A stretch of DNA of 64,000 nucleotides from Pseudomonas sp. ANT_H12B (GCF_008369325.1 NZ_VOBI01000018.1:1-64000); one strand, 5' to 3'. Counted from the stretch's first letter, positions 17,227 through 25,730 are shown. Numbers and translations: made by a program. The notes: generated by a model from the letters alone, not told the origin.

Positions 17227-18285
17227 ATGATCAACGACCGAATTCGCCGTGCCCGTTTGCTGCGAGGCATGTCCCTTGATGCTCTAGCGCTCAAGCTTGG
17301 CGACATCACCAAGCAAGGCCTGAGTAAGTACGAGAAGGGGTTAAGCACCCCTAATTCGTCTCGCCTGCTGCAAATGGCCAAGGTCCTTCAGGTCAGCCCC
17401 GAATACTTCTTTCGTGCGGACGCCGTGCCGCTGGCACCGTTGGAGTTTCGTAAACTCGCGAAAATGCCGAAGTATCGCCAGGTTCAAGTCGAAGAACAGA
17501 TTCGAGAACACCTTGAGCGCTACATTGCTCTGGAAGAATGCTTTGACCCGGCAGACATCCAGACTCCCTCCACCCCAGCGCAAATGTTGCCCGTTACCTC
17601 TATCGAGGAGGCTGAACACGCCGCCGAAGCCCTGCGCGAATACTGGAGAATTGGTAGCGATCCAATTTCCAACCTGACCGAGCAACTGGAAGAGCACAGC
17701 ATCAAGGTAGCGATGCTCATAGGGCCGGACGACTTCGACGGCGCCTGCGCCGCTACCGGTGATGGTCGCCACGTCTTGATCGCCCTTAATGCAGAGCGCC
17801 CAGGCGAACGCATACGCTTCACCGCTGCCCACGAACTCGGGCATTGGGTCATGAAGTTGCCTGAGGACATGCCAGAGCGAGATAAAGAAAACTGCTGCCA
17901 TCGTTTTGCAGGCGCTTTTCTCTATCCGGCAAAAGGCGTCACCAGCGACTTCGGCAACCATCCTCGTTCGCGGGTTCATCCGCGCGAACTGCTTATCGCT
18001 AAACGCCAATACGGAATTTCGATGCACGCCGCTTTGCGGCGCCTCAAGGATCTGCATTTATTGAGCGATGGGGGCTACAAATCCCTCACAATTCAATTCA
18101 GTGCAAATGGCTGGCGCAAGGCCGAACCGGAGCCGATGCCATGCAAACCGCCGCAACGTTTTGAATCGTTGGTGTTCTGGGGACTGGCTGAAGGATTGAT
18201 CACCAAATCTCGTGCAGCTGAACTTCTACGCAAACCAGTGAGCGCTCTTGATCCCAATTTCTTGGGCTCACTGGAGAGTGCATGA
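17227..18285 (+). CDS. Xre HTH - ImmA/IrrE metallopeptidase fusion
   Basis: 352 residues. An N-terminal Xre helix-turn-helix (about 1-65; RIRRARLLRGMSLDALA... ITKQGLSKYEKG) is joined to an ImmA/IrrE (COG2856) zinc peptidase domain. The motif AAHELGHW gives H202, E203 and H206. Such proteins cleave or sequester repressors, or act as antitoxins. The ATGA overlap with the downstream PIN gene, plus the operator-like inverted repeat upstream, fits a type II toxin-antitoxin arrangement with this protein as antitoxin and autorepressor. That role is inference from context. Confidence 0.9.
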   Translation: MINDRIRRARLLRGMSLDALALKLGDITKQGLSKYEKGLSTPNSSRLLQMAKVLQVSPEYFFRADAVPLAPLEFRKLAKMPKYRQVQVEEQIREHLERYIALEECFDPADIQTPSTPAQMLPVTSIEEAEHAAEALREYWRIGSDPISNLTEQLEEHSIKVAMLIGPDDFDGACAATGDGRHVLIALNAERPGERIRFTAAHELGHWVMKLPEDMPERDKENCCHRFAGAFLYPAKGVTSDFGNHPRSRVHPRELLIAKRQYGISMHAALRRLKDLHLLSDGGYKSLTIQFSANGWRKAEPEPMPCKPPQRFESLVFWGLAEGLITKSRAAELLRKPVSALDPNFLGSLESA

Positions 18286-18788
18286 GTCTGATCTACATTA
18301 GCGACACGAATATCTGGATCGACTTCAGGAACGCCGGACTGCTGAAACAGATGTTCAGACTGCCGTTCAAACTTTGTTGTACGGATTTCGTGTTGCATGA
18401 ACTCGAAGATTTCCCCCATGACGAATTGCTCGCCCATGGGTTGATTGTTGAATCTTTCGATGGACCAGAAGTGCTTCGACTCTTCAGCCTCAAAGTCGAG
18501 CACAACAACAGTTCTCTGGCGGACGTCTCGTGTTACCTGCTTGCTCAGGAAACAGGCCGCCCGTTACTGACGGGTGACGGAAAACTGAGGCGTCAGGCAC
18601 AAAAAGATGGATTGCAGGTGCATGGCGCGCTCTGGTCACTGGACTTGATGATTGAGCATCAAGTAATTGCGCCGCTACAGGCAGCAGACGCTTTACAGGA
18701 TATGCTTTTACGCGGAGCACGTTTGCCGTCAGGCGAATGTGAGACAAGGCTTTCGCACTGGCGAAAGCCTTGTCCGTTTATGGTTTAG
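18282..18788 (+). CDS. PIN-domain protein, probable RNase toxin
   Basis: 168 residues. The four acidic residues of PIN nucleases are present: D8 (ISDTNIW), E40 (LHELEDFP), D81 (SLADVSCY) and D99 (LLTGDGKLR). PIN toxins cut RNA using Mg2+. The start ATG overlaps the upstream stop (ATGA), indicating coupled expression with the Xre-ImmA/IrrE gene. The end overlaps the convergent MFS gene by 4 bases. The C-terminal tail (about 125-168) is longer than in compact VapC proteins. Confidence 0.85.
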   Translation: MSLIYISDTNIWIDFRNAGLLKQMFRLPFKLCCTDFVLHELEDFPHDELLAHGLIVESFDGPEVLRLFSLKVEHNNSSLADVSCYLLAQETGRPLLTGDGKLRRQAQKDGLQVHGALWSLDLMIEHQVIAPLQAADALQDMLLRGARLPSGECETRLSHWRKPCPFMV

Positions 18789-20083
18789 CGCCCCTTCCTC
18801 CAAAGATACGCACCCACCAAAATCCCGACTCCGCACAGGATTGCCACATAGTACGCAGGCCCCATCGGACTTTCCTTGAGCAGCAGGCTGACGATCATCG
18901 GCGTCAGGCCACCAAAAATGGCATAGGCGACGTTGTAGGAGAACGACAGGCCGCTGAAACGCACCACCGGCGGGAACGCTTTGACCATCACGTATGGCAC
19001 CGCACCGATGGTGCCCACCAGCAGGCCGGTCAGGGCGTACATCGGGAACAGCCAGTCGGGATGGTCAGCCAGGCTGTGGTAGAAGGTCCATGAGCTGGCC
19101 AGCAATGCGGCGCAACCGAACACGAAGACTCGTCCCGCACCGAATCGATCCGCCAGAGCCCCGGCGATGATGCAGCCAAAGCTCAGGAATACGATCGCTA
19201 CGCTGTTGGACTGCAGGGCAGTGGTTGGCGAGAAGTGATAGACCGTCTGCAATACGGTCGGGGTCATCAGGATCAGCACCACAATGGCAGCGGACAGCAA
19301 CCAGGTCAGCAGCATGGAAATCAGAATCGCACCGCGATGGTCACGCAACACCGCGCGCAGCGGCACCTCTTCGGCCAGGGCTTTACGCAATTGCAGCTCG
19401 GCGAACACCGGGGTTTCGTGCAACCAGCGGCGCAGATAAACCGAGAACAAACCGAATACACCGCCCAACAGGAACGGAATCCGCCAAGCGTAATCGGCAA
19501 CTTCTACCGGCGTGTAAAAGCTGTTGATCGCGGTGGCGACCAGCGAGCCCAGCAAGATGCCAGCCGTCAGACCGCTGGTCAGGGTGCCGCAGGCGTAGCC
19601 GATATGCCGCTGCGGCACGTGTTCGGAAACGAATACCCACGCTCCCGGCACTTCACCGCCAATCGCAGCGCCTTGAATCACCCGCATCAGCAGCAACAGG
19701 ATCGGCGCCCACATGCCGATCTGCGCGTAAGTCGGCAGCAGGCCCATGATCAGGGTCGGCACCGCCATCATGAAAATGCTCAGGGTGAACATCTTCTTGC
19801 GCCCCAGCAGGTCGCCGAAGTGCGCCATGACGATGCCACCCAGTGGCCGAGCCAAATAGCCGGCGGCAAAGATCCCGAAGGTCTGCATCAAGCGCAGCCA
19901 CTCGGGCATGTCGGCCGGGAAGAACAGCTTGCCGACCACCGTGGCGAAGAACACGAAGATGATGAAGTCGTAAAACTCCAGCGCACCGCCCAGCGCAGAC
20001 AGCGACAAAGTCTTGTAATCGCTGCGGGTCAGCGGACGTGCGGATTGAGTGGGCTGCGCGATGCTCGAGGGCGCTGTGGTCAT
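18785..20083 (-). CDS. MFS transporter, metabolite:H+ symporter type
   Basis: 432 residues with 12 predicted membrane helices. It opens with DYKTLSLSALGGALEFYDFIIF, typical of the ProP/KgtP-like metabolite:proton symporter family, and has the loop 2-3 motif FGDLLGRKKMF. The substrate cannot be told from sequence; osmolytes, dicarboxylates or citrate are family possibilities. The ATG at 20083 (MTTAPSS) is chosen; a longer open frame to 20257 lacks hydrophobic or conserved sequence. It is convergent with and overlaps the PIN gene by 4 bases. Confidence 0.88.
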   Translation of the reverse strand: MTTAPSSIAQPTQSARPLTRSDYKTLSLSALGGALEFYDFIIFVFFATVVGKLFFPADMPEWLRLMQTFGIFAAGYLARPLGGIVMAHFGDLLGRKKMFTLSIFMMAVPTLIMGLLPTYAQIGMWAPILLLLMRVIQGAAIGGEVPGAWVFVSEHVPQRHIGYACGTLTSGLTAGILLGSLVATAINSFYTPVEVADYAWRIPFLLGGVFGLFSVYLRRWLHETPVFAELQLRKALAEEVPLRAVLRDHRGAILISMLLTWLLSAAIVVLILMTPTVLQTVYHFSPTTALQSNSVAIVFLSFGCIIAGALADRFGAGRVFVFGCAALLASSWTFYHSLADHPDWLFPMYALTGLLVGTIGAVPYVMVKAFPPVVRFSGLSFSYNVAYAIFGGLTPMIVSLLLKESPMGPAYYVAILCGVGILVGAYLWRKGR

Positions 20084-20464
20084 GGCAAGGCTTCTCTTAT
20101 AGTCGGATCTGCAACCCCAACAACGCTGGCTGAGGCTTGGGCAGGTCCGGCACGATAACAAATTGTTCGAAAAAGCACATAGAGGTGCGTATTCGACAGT
20201 CAAATTGAGAACCGGACGGTCGTCTCGGAGTCTACCGATCGATATACTCGCGGCCATGCAGCATTTTTAAGGGGTTGCTGTGCGAAAACGCGCTGGATGC
20301 CAGGCAAGATAATTGCTTGGCTCAGTCGGTTTCGCAGAGATTCCCTTTAGGCGCCTTACGAAAAACGTGACGAACGTAGTATGTTCGGGCTGAATCGTTT
20401 TTCCCGAAGACGGCTATTCACCTGAAGTACCAATAAAGAGTCACGGGTCAGAGGCACCCCCGGC
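20084..20464. other. 381-base intergenic region with long hairpin
   Basis: It separates the leftward MFS gene from the rightward thioesterase gene. A TATACT box lies near 20240. A long near-continuous hairpin occupies 20281-20336: outer arms TGCGAAAACG / CGGTTTCGCA, inner arms GCCAGGCAA / TTGCTTGGC, loop GATAA. No T-run follows it directly. A small RNA or structured leader is possible. Confidence 0.5.
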
Positions 20465-20869
20465 ATGATAGAGCTCGAACAAGAAGATCCGATCCCGCAA
20501 GGCGACCTTGCCCTGCAAATTACCGCGCTTCCGCGCGAAACCAACGGCTTTGGCGATATTTTCGGCGGTTGGCTGGTAGCGCAGATGGATTTGGCCGGCA
20601 CAGCAATGGCCAGCAAAGTCGCGGGTGGTCGTGTGGCCACGGTTGCGATCGACCGCATGGCGTTCCTGGTTCCGGTCGCGGTGGGCGCTCAGCTCTCCTT
20701 CTATACCCAGGCGCTGGAAATCGGCCGCAGCTCGATCCAGATGATGGTTGAAGTGTGGAGCGACGATCCGCTGTCCAGCGAATGGCGTAAGGTGACCGAA
20801 GCGGTATTCGTGTTCGTCGCCATCGACGGCAGCGGTCGCACCCGTTCGGTTCCGCCCAGGGCTCGTTAA
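20465..20869 (+). CDS. acyl-CoA thioesterase, hotdog fold (YciA-like)
   Basis: 134 residues. The hotdog thioesterase signature is clear: TNGFGDIFGGWLVAQMDLAGTAMA (asparagine/aspartate loop followed by the central helix), then ATVAIDRMAFLVPV. It hydrolyses acyl-CoA to fatty acid and CoA in the cytosol. The length is typical of YciA-type enzymes. The substrate range is not visible. Confidence 0.9.
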   Translation: MIELEQEDPIPQGDLALQITALPRETNGFGDIFGGWLVAQMDLAGTAMASKVAGGRVATVAIDRMAFLVPVAVGAQLSFYTQALEIGRSSIQMMVEVWSDDPLSSEWRKVTEAVFVFVAIDGSGRTRSVPPRAR

Positions 20870-20941
20870 AACAGGAAGCGTTAAACCCGGCGACCGTTTC
20901 GCGGTCCATTGCAGTCATTGTTCCTGATCGAGAGCTGTCCC

Positions 20942-21841
20942 ATGAGCACACCCAACGTTGAAGCCGTGAAACTGAATGAACTGAACTGCTGGCGCATCCG
21001 CCATGGTCAGGCCGAATTGCTGGTGGCCCAGCAAGGCGCGCACATCCTCAGTTATCAGTTGGCCGGGCAACCGCCGCTGATCTGGCTCAACGACGAGGCC
21101 GTGTTCAAGACCGGCAAGAGCATCCGCGCGGGTGTGCCGGTGTGCTGGCCTTGGTTCGGCAACTTCGGGCGCAACCCGCAAAGTGTTCAAGCGATGCGCG
21201 TCAGCAACGAACCGCCGACAGCACATGGCCTGGTTCGGGCGATGGACTGGGAACTGGGCGGCATTGAAGCGGAGGGCGAAAGCCTGAAAGTGGAGTTCTT
21301 GCTGCCCTACCCCGAAGGCGGCCTGCCGGGCTGGCCGCATCAGGTGGATTTGAAGCTGAGCATCCGTCTGGATGAACAACTGCATATCAGCCTGACCAGC
21401 CTTAACCAGGGCACTGAGAAAGTGACCATCAGCCAGGCGCTGCACAGCTACTTCGCGGTCAGCGATGTGCGAAAGGTGCATATCGAAGGGCTGGATGACT
21501 TGAGCTACATCGACACGCTGAACGACTGGAAAACCGCTACCCAGACCGGCGAGCTGGGTTTTGCCGGCGAGACCGACCGCATCTACCTCAATACCCCGGC
21601 GAAGCTGAGCATTGTCGATCCGGCGTGGGAACGGCGCATCGAGCTGACCAGCAGCGGCTCACGCTCGGCGGTGATCTGGAACCCGTGGATCGACCGCGCT
21701 GCCGCATTCAGCGACATGGCCGATGATGGCTGGCAGCGCATGCTGTGCATTGAAACGGCGAATGTGATGGATGATGTGGTGAGCCTAGCGCCGGGCGCAA
21801 GCCATACCCTCGGTGTGAGCATCGCCAGCAAATCTCTCTAA
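20942..21841 (+). CDS. D-hexose-6-phosphate mutarotase / aldose 1-epimerase family
   Basis: 299 residues. It matches the YeaD-type glucose-6-phosphate 1-epimerase family: AQGAHILSYQ near 33-42, IRAGVPVCWPWFG near 66-78, HGLVRAMDWEL, HSYFAVSDVRKV and the C-terminal catalytic-glutamate region (MLCIETANV). It interconverts the alpha and beta anomers of hexose phosphates. ATG 20942 is chosen; eleven upstream codons are not family-like. A REPIN follows the stop. Confidence 0.9.
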   Translation: MSTPNVEAVKLNELNCWRIRHGQAELLVAQQGAHILSYQLAGQPPLIWLNDEAVFKTGKSIRAGVPVCWPWFGNFGRNPQSVQAMRVSNEPPTAHGLVRAMDWELGGIEAEGESLKVEFLLPYPEGGLPGWPHQVDLKLSIRLDEQLHISLTSLNQGTEKVTISQALHSYFAVSDVRKVHIEGLDDLSYIDTLNDWKTATQTGELGFAGETDRIYLNTPAKLSIVDPAWERRIELTSSGSRSAVIWNPWIDRAAAFSDMADDGWQRMLCIETANVMDDVVSLAPGASHTLGVSIASKSL

Positions 21842-21855
21842 CACCAGATACCCAA

Positions 21856-21945
21856 TGTGGGAGCGAGCCTGCTCGCGATAGGGCCATAACATCCAACATC
21901 TATGTTGACTGTTAAACCGCCATCGCGAGCAGGCTCGCTCCCACA
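21856..21945. repeat. REPIN (REP doublet)
   Basis: Inverted units TGTGGGAGCGAGCCTGCTCG... and the mirror enclose a spacer with CCAACAT and GTTGACTGTTAAACCGCC. The spacer is shared in part with the elements at 30247 and 31386. Confidence 0.92.
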
Positions 21946-21955
21946 TTTGGATCAC

Positions 21956-22492
21956 CTACAAATCTGATTCCTGCACTACCCGCACCTTCGCCGCATCCAG
22001 CGCATACGCCGCATCGGCCAGGTCGTTGTTGACCTTCTCGATCTTCAGCGTGCCGGTCACCCACAGCGGTGTGTAGATGTCATCCAGCTGCAAGCCTTTC
22101 GGATAACGCACCAGCACCAACTGGTTAGGCGGCGGTGGCGGCACGTGGATGCAGGCGCCCGGGTATGGCACGAGGAAGAACAGCGTGCTGCGGCCCTTGG
22201 CGTCGGATTCCAGCGGTACCGGGTAACCGCCGATGCGGATGTTCTTGTCGTTCATCGACGGCACGGTTTTGGTCGAATACATCACCGCCGGCAAGCCTTT
22301 GCTCTGTTTCATGCCACCCTTTTCGGTAAAGGTGCCATTGGCTTCGGGGGAGTTGTGGTCGATTTCGGGCATGGCCTCGAGGGCTTTCTGGTCCGACTTG
22401 GGCATCAGGTCGAGCCAGTCGGTTTCCGGCAGTTCGCCGGCGTGGGCAAGGCCTGTACCCAGTAAAAGAAGAGTGAACATCAAACGGCGCAT
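21956..22492 (-). CDS. DUF3299 domain exported protein
   Basis: 178 residues. A signal peptide ends AHAGELPETDW. The body has the DUF3299 pattern: IRIGGYPVPLE, then FFLVPYPGACIHVPPPPPNQLV and the strand-rich end PLWVTGTLKIE. It is probably periplasmic. The function is unknown; the family is linked to lipoprotein or metal/ABC export loci elsewhere. The start MRRLMFTLLL at 22492 gives a normal signal peptide. Confidence 0.82.
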   Translation of the reverse strand: MRRLMFTLLLLGTGLAHAGELPETDWLDLMPKSDQKALEAMPEIDHNSPEANGTFTEKGGMKQSKGLPAVMYSTKTVPSMNDKNIRIGGYPVPLESDAKGRSTLFFLVPYPGACIHVPPPPPNQLVLVRYPKGLQLDDIYTPLWVTGTLKIEKVNNDLADAAYALDAAKVRVVQESDL

Positions 22493-22537
22493 GGAGGTGC
22501 TCGGCAAAGGAAAGGACGGTGCAACGCCGAACATTCT

Positions 22538-22568
22538 AGCCCTCTCCGGCTGCTCGGCAGAGAGGGCT
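22538..22568 (-). terminator. hairpin between the GlsB-like gene and DUF3299 gene
   Basis: Perfect 9-bp arms AGCCCTCTC / GAGAGGGCT with an inner CCG/CGG pair lie 12 bases past the GlsB-like stop. No long T-run follows on the reverse strand, so termination may be incomplete. Confidence 0.55.
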
Positions 22569-22580
22569 TTGTCGCCTGAA

Positions 22581-22826
22581 TCAGTTCTTTTTGATCAAGC
22601 CGTAGATCACCAGCAAGATCACGGCACCCACCAGCGCACCAAGGAAGCCTGCGCCTTGGCCGGCCTGATAGAAGCCCAGGGCCTGGCCGCCGTATGTGGC
22701 CGCCAGCGAACCGCCGATACCGAGCAGGATGGTCATGATCCAGCCCATGCTGTCATCACCCGGTTTCAGGAAGCGAGCCAGCAGGCCGACGATCAAGCCG
22801 ATAAAGATGGTTCCGATAATTCCCAT
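22581..22826 (-). CDS. GlsB/YeaQ/YmgE family stress membrane protein
   Basis: 81 residues with three hydrophobic helices rich in glycine (IIGTIFIGLIVGLLARFLKPG, then GWIMTILLGIGGSLAATYGGQALG, then FLGALVGAVILLVIYG). This is the normal size and pattern of transglycosylase-associated/GlsB stress proteins of the inner membrane. The biochemical role is not established. Confidence 0.9.
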   Translation of the reverse strand: MGIIGTIFIGLIVGLLARFLKPGDDSMGWIMTILLGIGGSLAATYGGQALGFYQAGQGAGFLGALVGAVILLVIYGLIKKN

Positions 22827-22900
22827 GGCATTTCCCTCTGATTGAATGGCTGTGTCCTTGCCAAAGCCTAGTCAGACTTTGGCATCCTGCCATGAGAGAA

Positions 22901-22925
22901 CGGCGGCCCCGAAATGGTTCCGCCG
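22901..22925 (-). terminator. hairpin after purK
   Basis: CGGCGG / CCGCCG arms around a 13-base loop lie 18 bases past the purK stop. The T-tract is weak; it is a likely end of the purEK transcript. Confidence 0.45.
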
Positions 22926-22942
22926 CTGCCACATGAAACTGT

Positions 22943-24025
22943 TTATTCGGCGATGAGCGCTTCGACCTTGAGGATCTGTGCCGCCAGCGTCTCGCGGTCC
23001 GCACAACGCAGGTTGGCGTGACCGACCTTGCGACCGACCTTGAACGCCTTGCCATAGTGATGCAGATGGCAATCGGCAATGGCCAGGACTTGCTCGGTCT
23101 CCGGCACTTTGCCGATGAAGTTGAGCATCGCGCTCTCGCCGACCTTGGCCGTCGAACCCAGCGGCAGACCGGCAACGGCCCGAAGGTGGTTTTCGAACTG
23201 GCTGCACTCGGCGCCTTCCGTGGTCCAGTGACCCGAGTTATGCACACGCGGGGCGATCTCGTTGGCCTTGAGGCCACCGTCGACTTCGAAGAACTCGAAC
23301 GCCATCACGCCAACGTAATTCAGCTGCTTGAGCACACGGCTGGAATAATCTTCGGCCAAGGCTTGCAGCGGGTGATCGGTGCTGGCCACGGACAGCTTGA
23401 GGATGCCGCTGTCGTGGGTGTTGTGAACCAGCGGATAGAACCTGGTTTCACCATCACGAGCACGTACGGCGATCAGCGAAACTTCGCCCGTGAACGGCAC
23501 GAAGCCTTCCAGTAGACAAGCCACGCTGCCCAGCTCAGCGAACGTACCCACCACGTCTTCAGGTTTGCGCAGAACCTTCTGGCCCTTGCCGTCATAACCC
23601 AGGGTGCGGGTTTTCAACACGGCCGGCAGACCGATGGAAGCCACGGCGGCGTCCAGATCCGCTTGCGACTGGATGTCGGCGAACGCCGGGGTGGGAATCC
23701 CCAGGTCCTTGAACATGCTCTTCTCGAACCAGCGATCACGGGCGATGCGCAGGGCTTCGGCACTCGGGTACACCGGGACGAATTGCGAGAGGAACGCCAC
23801 GGTTTCGGCCGGGACGCTTTCAAACTCGAAAGTCACCAGATCGACTTCATCGGCCAACTGGCGCAGGTGGTCCTGATCGCCGTAATCGGCCCGCAGGTGT
23901 TCGCCCAACGCAGCTGCGCAAGCATCCGGCGCCGGGTCCAGGAAAGCGAAGTTCATGCCCAGCGGAGTACCCGCCAACGCCAACATGCGGCCCAACTGGC
24001 CGCCACCGATTACACCGATCTTCAT
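22943..24025 (-). CDS. purK: 5-(carboxyamino)imidazole ribonucleotide synthase PurK
   Basis: 360 residues, ATP-grasp enzyme. The N-terminal GVIGGGQLGRML nucleotide-fold loop is at 3-14. ATP-grasp residues include the TRTLGYDGKGQ loop and the EIAPRVHNSGHWTTE segment that binds Mg-ATP near 260-275. It makes N5-CAIR from AIR, bicarbonate and ATP for de novo purine synthesis. ATG 24025 is used rather than the TTG three codons upstream. It follows purE by 11 bases. Confidence 0.97.
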   Translation of the reverse strand: MKIGVIGGGQLGRMLALAGTPLGMNFAFLDPAPDACAAALGEHLRADYGDQDHLRQLADEVDLVTFEFESVPAETVAFLSQFVPVYPSAEALRIARDRWFEKSMFKDLGIPTPAFADIQSQADLDAAVASIGLPAVLKTRTLGYDGKGQKVLRKPEDVVGTFAELGSVACLLEGFVPFTGEVSLIAVRARDGETRFYPLVHNTHDSGILKLSVASTDHPLQALAEDYSSRVLKQLNYVGVMAFEFFEVDGGLKANEIAPRVHNSGHWTTEGAECSQFENHLRAVAGLPLGSTAKVGESAMLNFIGKVPETEQVLAIADCHLHHYGKAFKVGRKVGHANLRCADRETLAAQILKVEALIAE

Positions 24026-24036
24026 CGTCAACAACC

Positions 24037-24528
24037 TCAGGCGATGCGTGGGTCTGGATTTTCCAGGACGCTGTCTGTCTGCTCAGTGCGGAATTTTTTC
24101 AGCACCGCGTGGAACTGCGGGTGCTTGGCGCCCAGGATGCTCGCCGAGAGCAGCGCTGCGTTGATCGCGCCGGCCTTGCCGATGGCCAGGGTGGCGACCG
24201 GAATGCCCGCAGGCATCTGCACTATGGAAAGCAGCGAATCGACGCCCGAGAGCATCGACGACTGCACCGGCACACCCAGCACCGGCAGGTGAGTCTTGGC
24301 CGCACACATGCCTGGCAAGTGGGCCGCGCCACCGGCACCGGCGATGATCACCTCGATGCCACGCGCCTCGGCTTCTTCAGCGTACTGGAACAGCAGGTCC
24401 GGGGTGCGGTGGGCGGAGACCACTTTCACCTCGTAAGGGATGCCGAGCTTTTCCAGCATATCGGCGGTGTGGCTAAGGGTGGACCAATCGGACTTGGAGC
24501 CCATGATCACGCCAACCAGTGCGCTCAT
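24037..24528 (-). CDS. purE: N5-CAIR mutase PurE
   Basis: 163 residues, class I PurE. The signature VGVIMGSKSDWSTLSHTAD, the VVSAHRTPD motif and the IAGAGGAAHLPG loop line the active site, including the catalytic histidine of SAHRT. It converts N5-CAIR to CAIR. It is first in the purE-purK operon. A terminator-like hairpin with a T-run sits in its 5' leader. Confidence 0.97.
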   Translation of the reverse strand: MSALVGVIMGSKSDWSTLSHTADMLEKLGIPYEVKVVSAHRTPDLLFQYAEEAEARGIEVIIAGAGGAAHLPGMCAAKTHLPVLGVPVQSSMLSGVDSLLSIVQMPAGIPVATLAIGKAGAINAALLSASILGAKHPQFHAVLKKFRTEQTDSVLENPDPRIA

Positions 24529-24565
24529 CGTCGTGCCTCTTCTCTCTGGGCGCCCGCAGGCGCGT

Positions 24566-24604
24566 CAAAAAACAACAAGCCACGCGGGATATCCGGCGTG
24601 GCTT
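24566..24604 (-). promoter_or_regulatory. terminator-like hairpin in the purEK leader (attenuator candidate)
   Basis: On the reverse strand a 9-bp stem (AAGCCACGC / GCGTGGCTT) is followed by GTTGTTTTTT, about 40 bases before the purE start. No leftward gene precedes it, so it cannot simply end an upstream gene. A TATACT -10 box lies at 24648-24653 and a competing GGCCGG/CCGGCC hairpin at 24620-24636. The arrangement suggests premature termination control of purEK. Confidence 0.55.
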
Positions 24605-24984
24605 GAGTGTACGAATTAAGGCCGGGCGAACCGGCCGAAGGCCGCGCAGTATACCGTAATGAGGCAGATAAACAGCCCCTTCTACGACCATCTGTCATGA
24701 CGGGTCTCTTTACCCGCCCATCAGAATTTATTGACTCTAAAGTCAGCGAGCACTTCGCTTTAATGATGATACTCACATCAGCCCTAGACGAAGTTCTCCA
24801 CAATCAAACTCTTTTATTGAAAAACAACAAAGAGAATGCCCCCTAACACTCTCTGATACACAACCAGACTACGAAACCAAGTGCGAATCCATTAATAATC
24901 AAGAACCACGATGTATGTGACTTTCTCCATGACAGGCCACATATAACTTAATGACCAACAACCATCCCTTACAAAGAGTTTTTT
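24605..24984. other. AT-richer intergenic region
   Basis: About 380 bases without a secure gene. The left end carries the purEK promoter and leader. The rest is AT-richer than the flanks. A 49-codon frame from ATG 24697 to 24846 has no ribosome site and is not called. AAAGAG before ATG 24985 serves the next gene. Confidence 0.5.
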
Positions 24985-25683
24985 ATGCCAGCATTATTAA
25001 AGTTGACACTTGCATTATTTGGCAGTGTATTCATTGCCTTTACTGCCCAGGCAACCATCGCCATTGATGATACTTCCTGGGCACCTGTAAAGCCTCAGAT
25101 TCAAATACGATCGTTCAAAGCACTACCCGTGGATAAAATGCCGATTTTCATCCATACGTTCATTCACGACGACATAGCAGAGTCACAATCAGAAATTTAT
25201 GCGAAACACTTCCTGCCCATGGTTAAAGAGATTGAAGGGACCACTGGACGGCGCGTGTCGGTTCAATTTATTCGACACCAGCCCACCTATACTGATTTCG
25301 CTTATGAAAATTCTGACGAACAGGCTACTTACCAAAGCTGGAGTAAACTGGCAATCCAATATAGAAACAAACAAAACCTGCCTTATCAGCAAACTACAAA
25401 ATTTCTACTGCTGACCCGTAATTCATTAAACAGTCGCGTAGGCGGCATAGCGGGCGTTGGTGAGCAAGTAGGTATTGCCTCACTCAAGAGCACAATCATT
25501 GTAGGTCATGAAGTTGGGCACATGCTGGATGCCTCGCACGAGAACGGTGAAGTGCTCTTTCGGAGTGCTTGGTGGTGTGACAGTTACATGGTTCCGAGTC
25601 CAAATATCTTGACCAGCAACTGCAATATTTACACCGATGCAAACCGGGAAAGAATCAATGCCTTTTTGAAGAATGTTCCATAA
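24985..25683 (+). CDS. secreted metzincin-like zinc metalloprotease
   Basis: 232 residues. A signal peptide ends near residue 23 (FTAQA). The zinc motif HEVGHMLDASH gives H175, E176, H179 and H185 in the metzincin spacing HExxHxxxxxH, with aspartate where the usual glycine stands. A SYMVPS segment at 200-205 resembles a Met-turn (M202). C198 and C213 could form a disulphide around it. The predicted location is periplasmic or extracellular. I do not recognise a named family. The gene is AT-richer than its neighbours and sits alone between purE and a LysR gene, which suggests acquisition by transfer. Confidence 0.75.
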   Translation: MPALLKLTLALFGSVFIAFTAQATIAIDDTSWAPVKPQIQIRSFKALPVDKMPIFIHTFIHDDIAESQSEIYAKHFLPMVKEIEGTTGRRVSVQFIRHQPTYTDFAYENSDEQATYQSWSKLAIQYRNKQNLPYQQTTKFLLLTRNSLNSRVGGIAGVGEQVGIASLKSTIIVGHEVGHMLDASHENGEVLFRSAWWCDSYMVPSPNILTSNCNIYTDANRERINAFLKNVP

Positions 25684-25730
25684 ATAAACAACGTCTGGAG
25701 TCGTCAGTATCGGCTCCAAACGGCGCACCA

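Noticed and set aside
24697..24846. A 49-codon frame in the AT-richer gap after purE
   Set aside because: No ribosome site, no recognisable family, and the frame continues open upstream through the purE leader; kept only as a remark.
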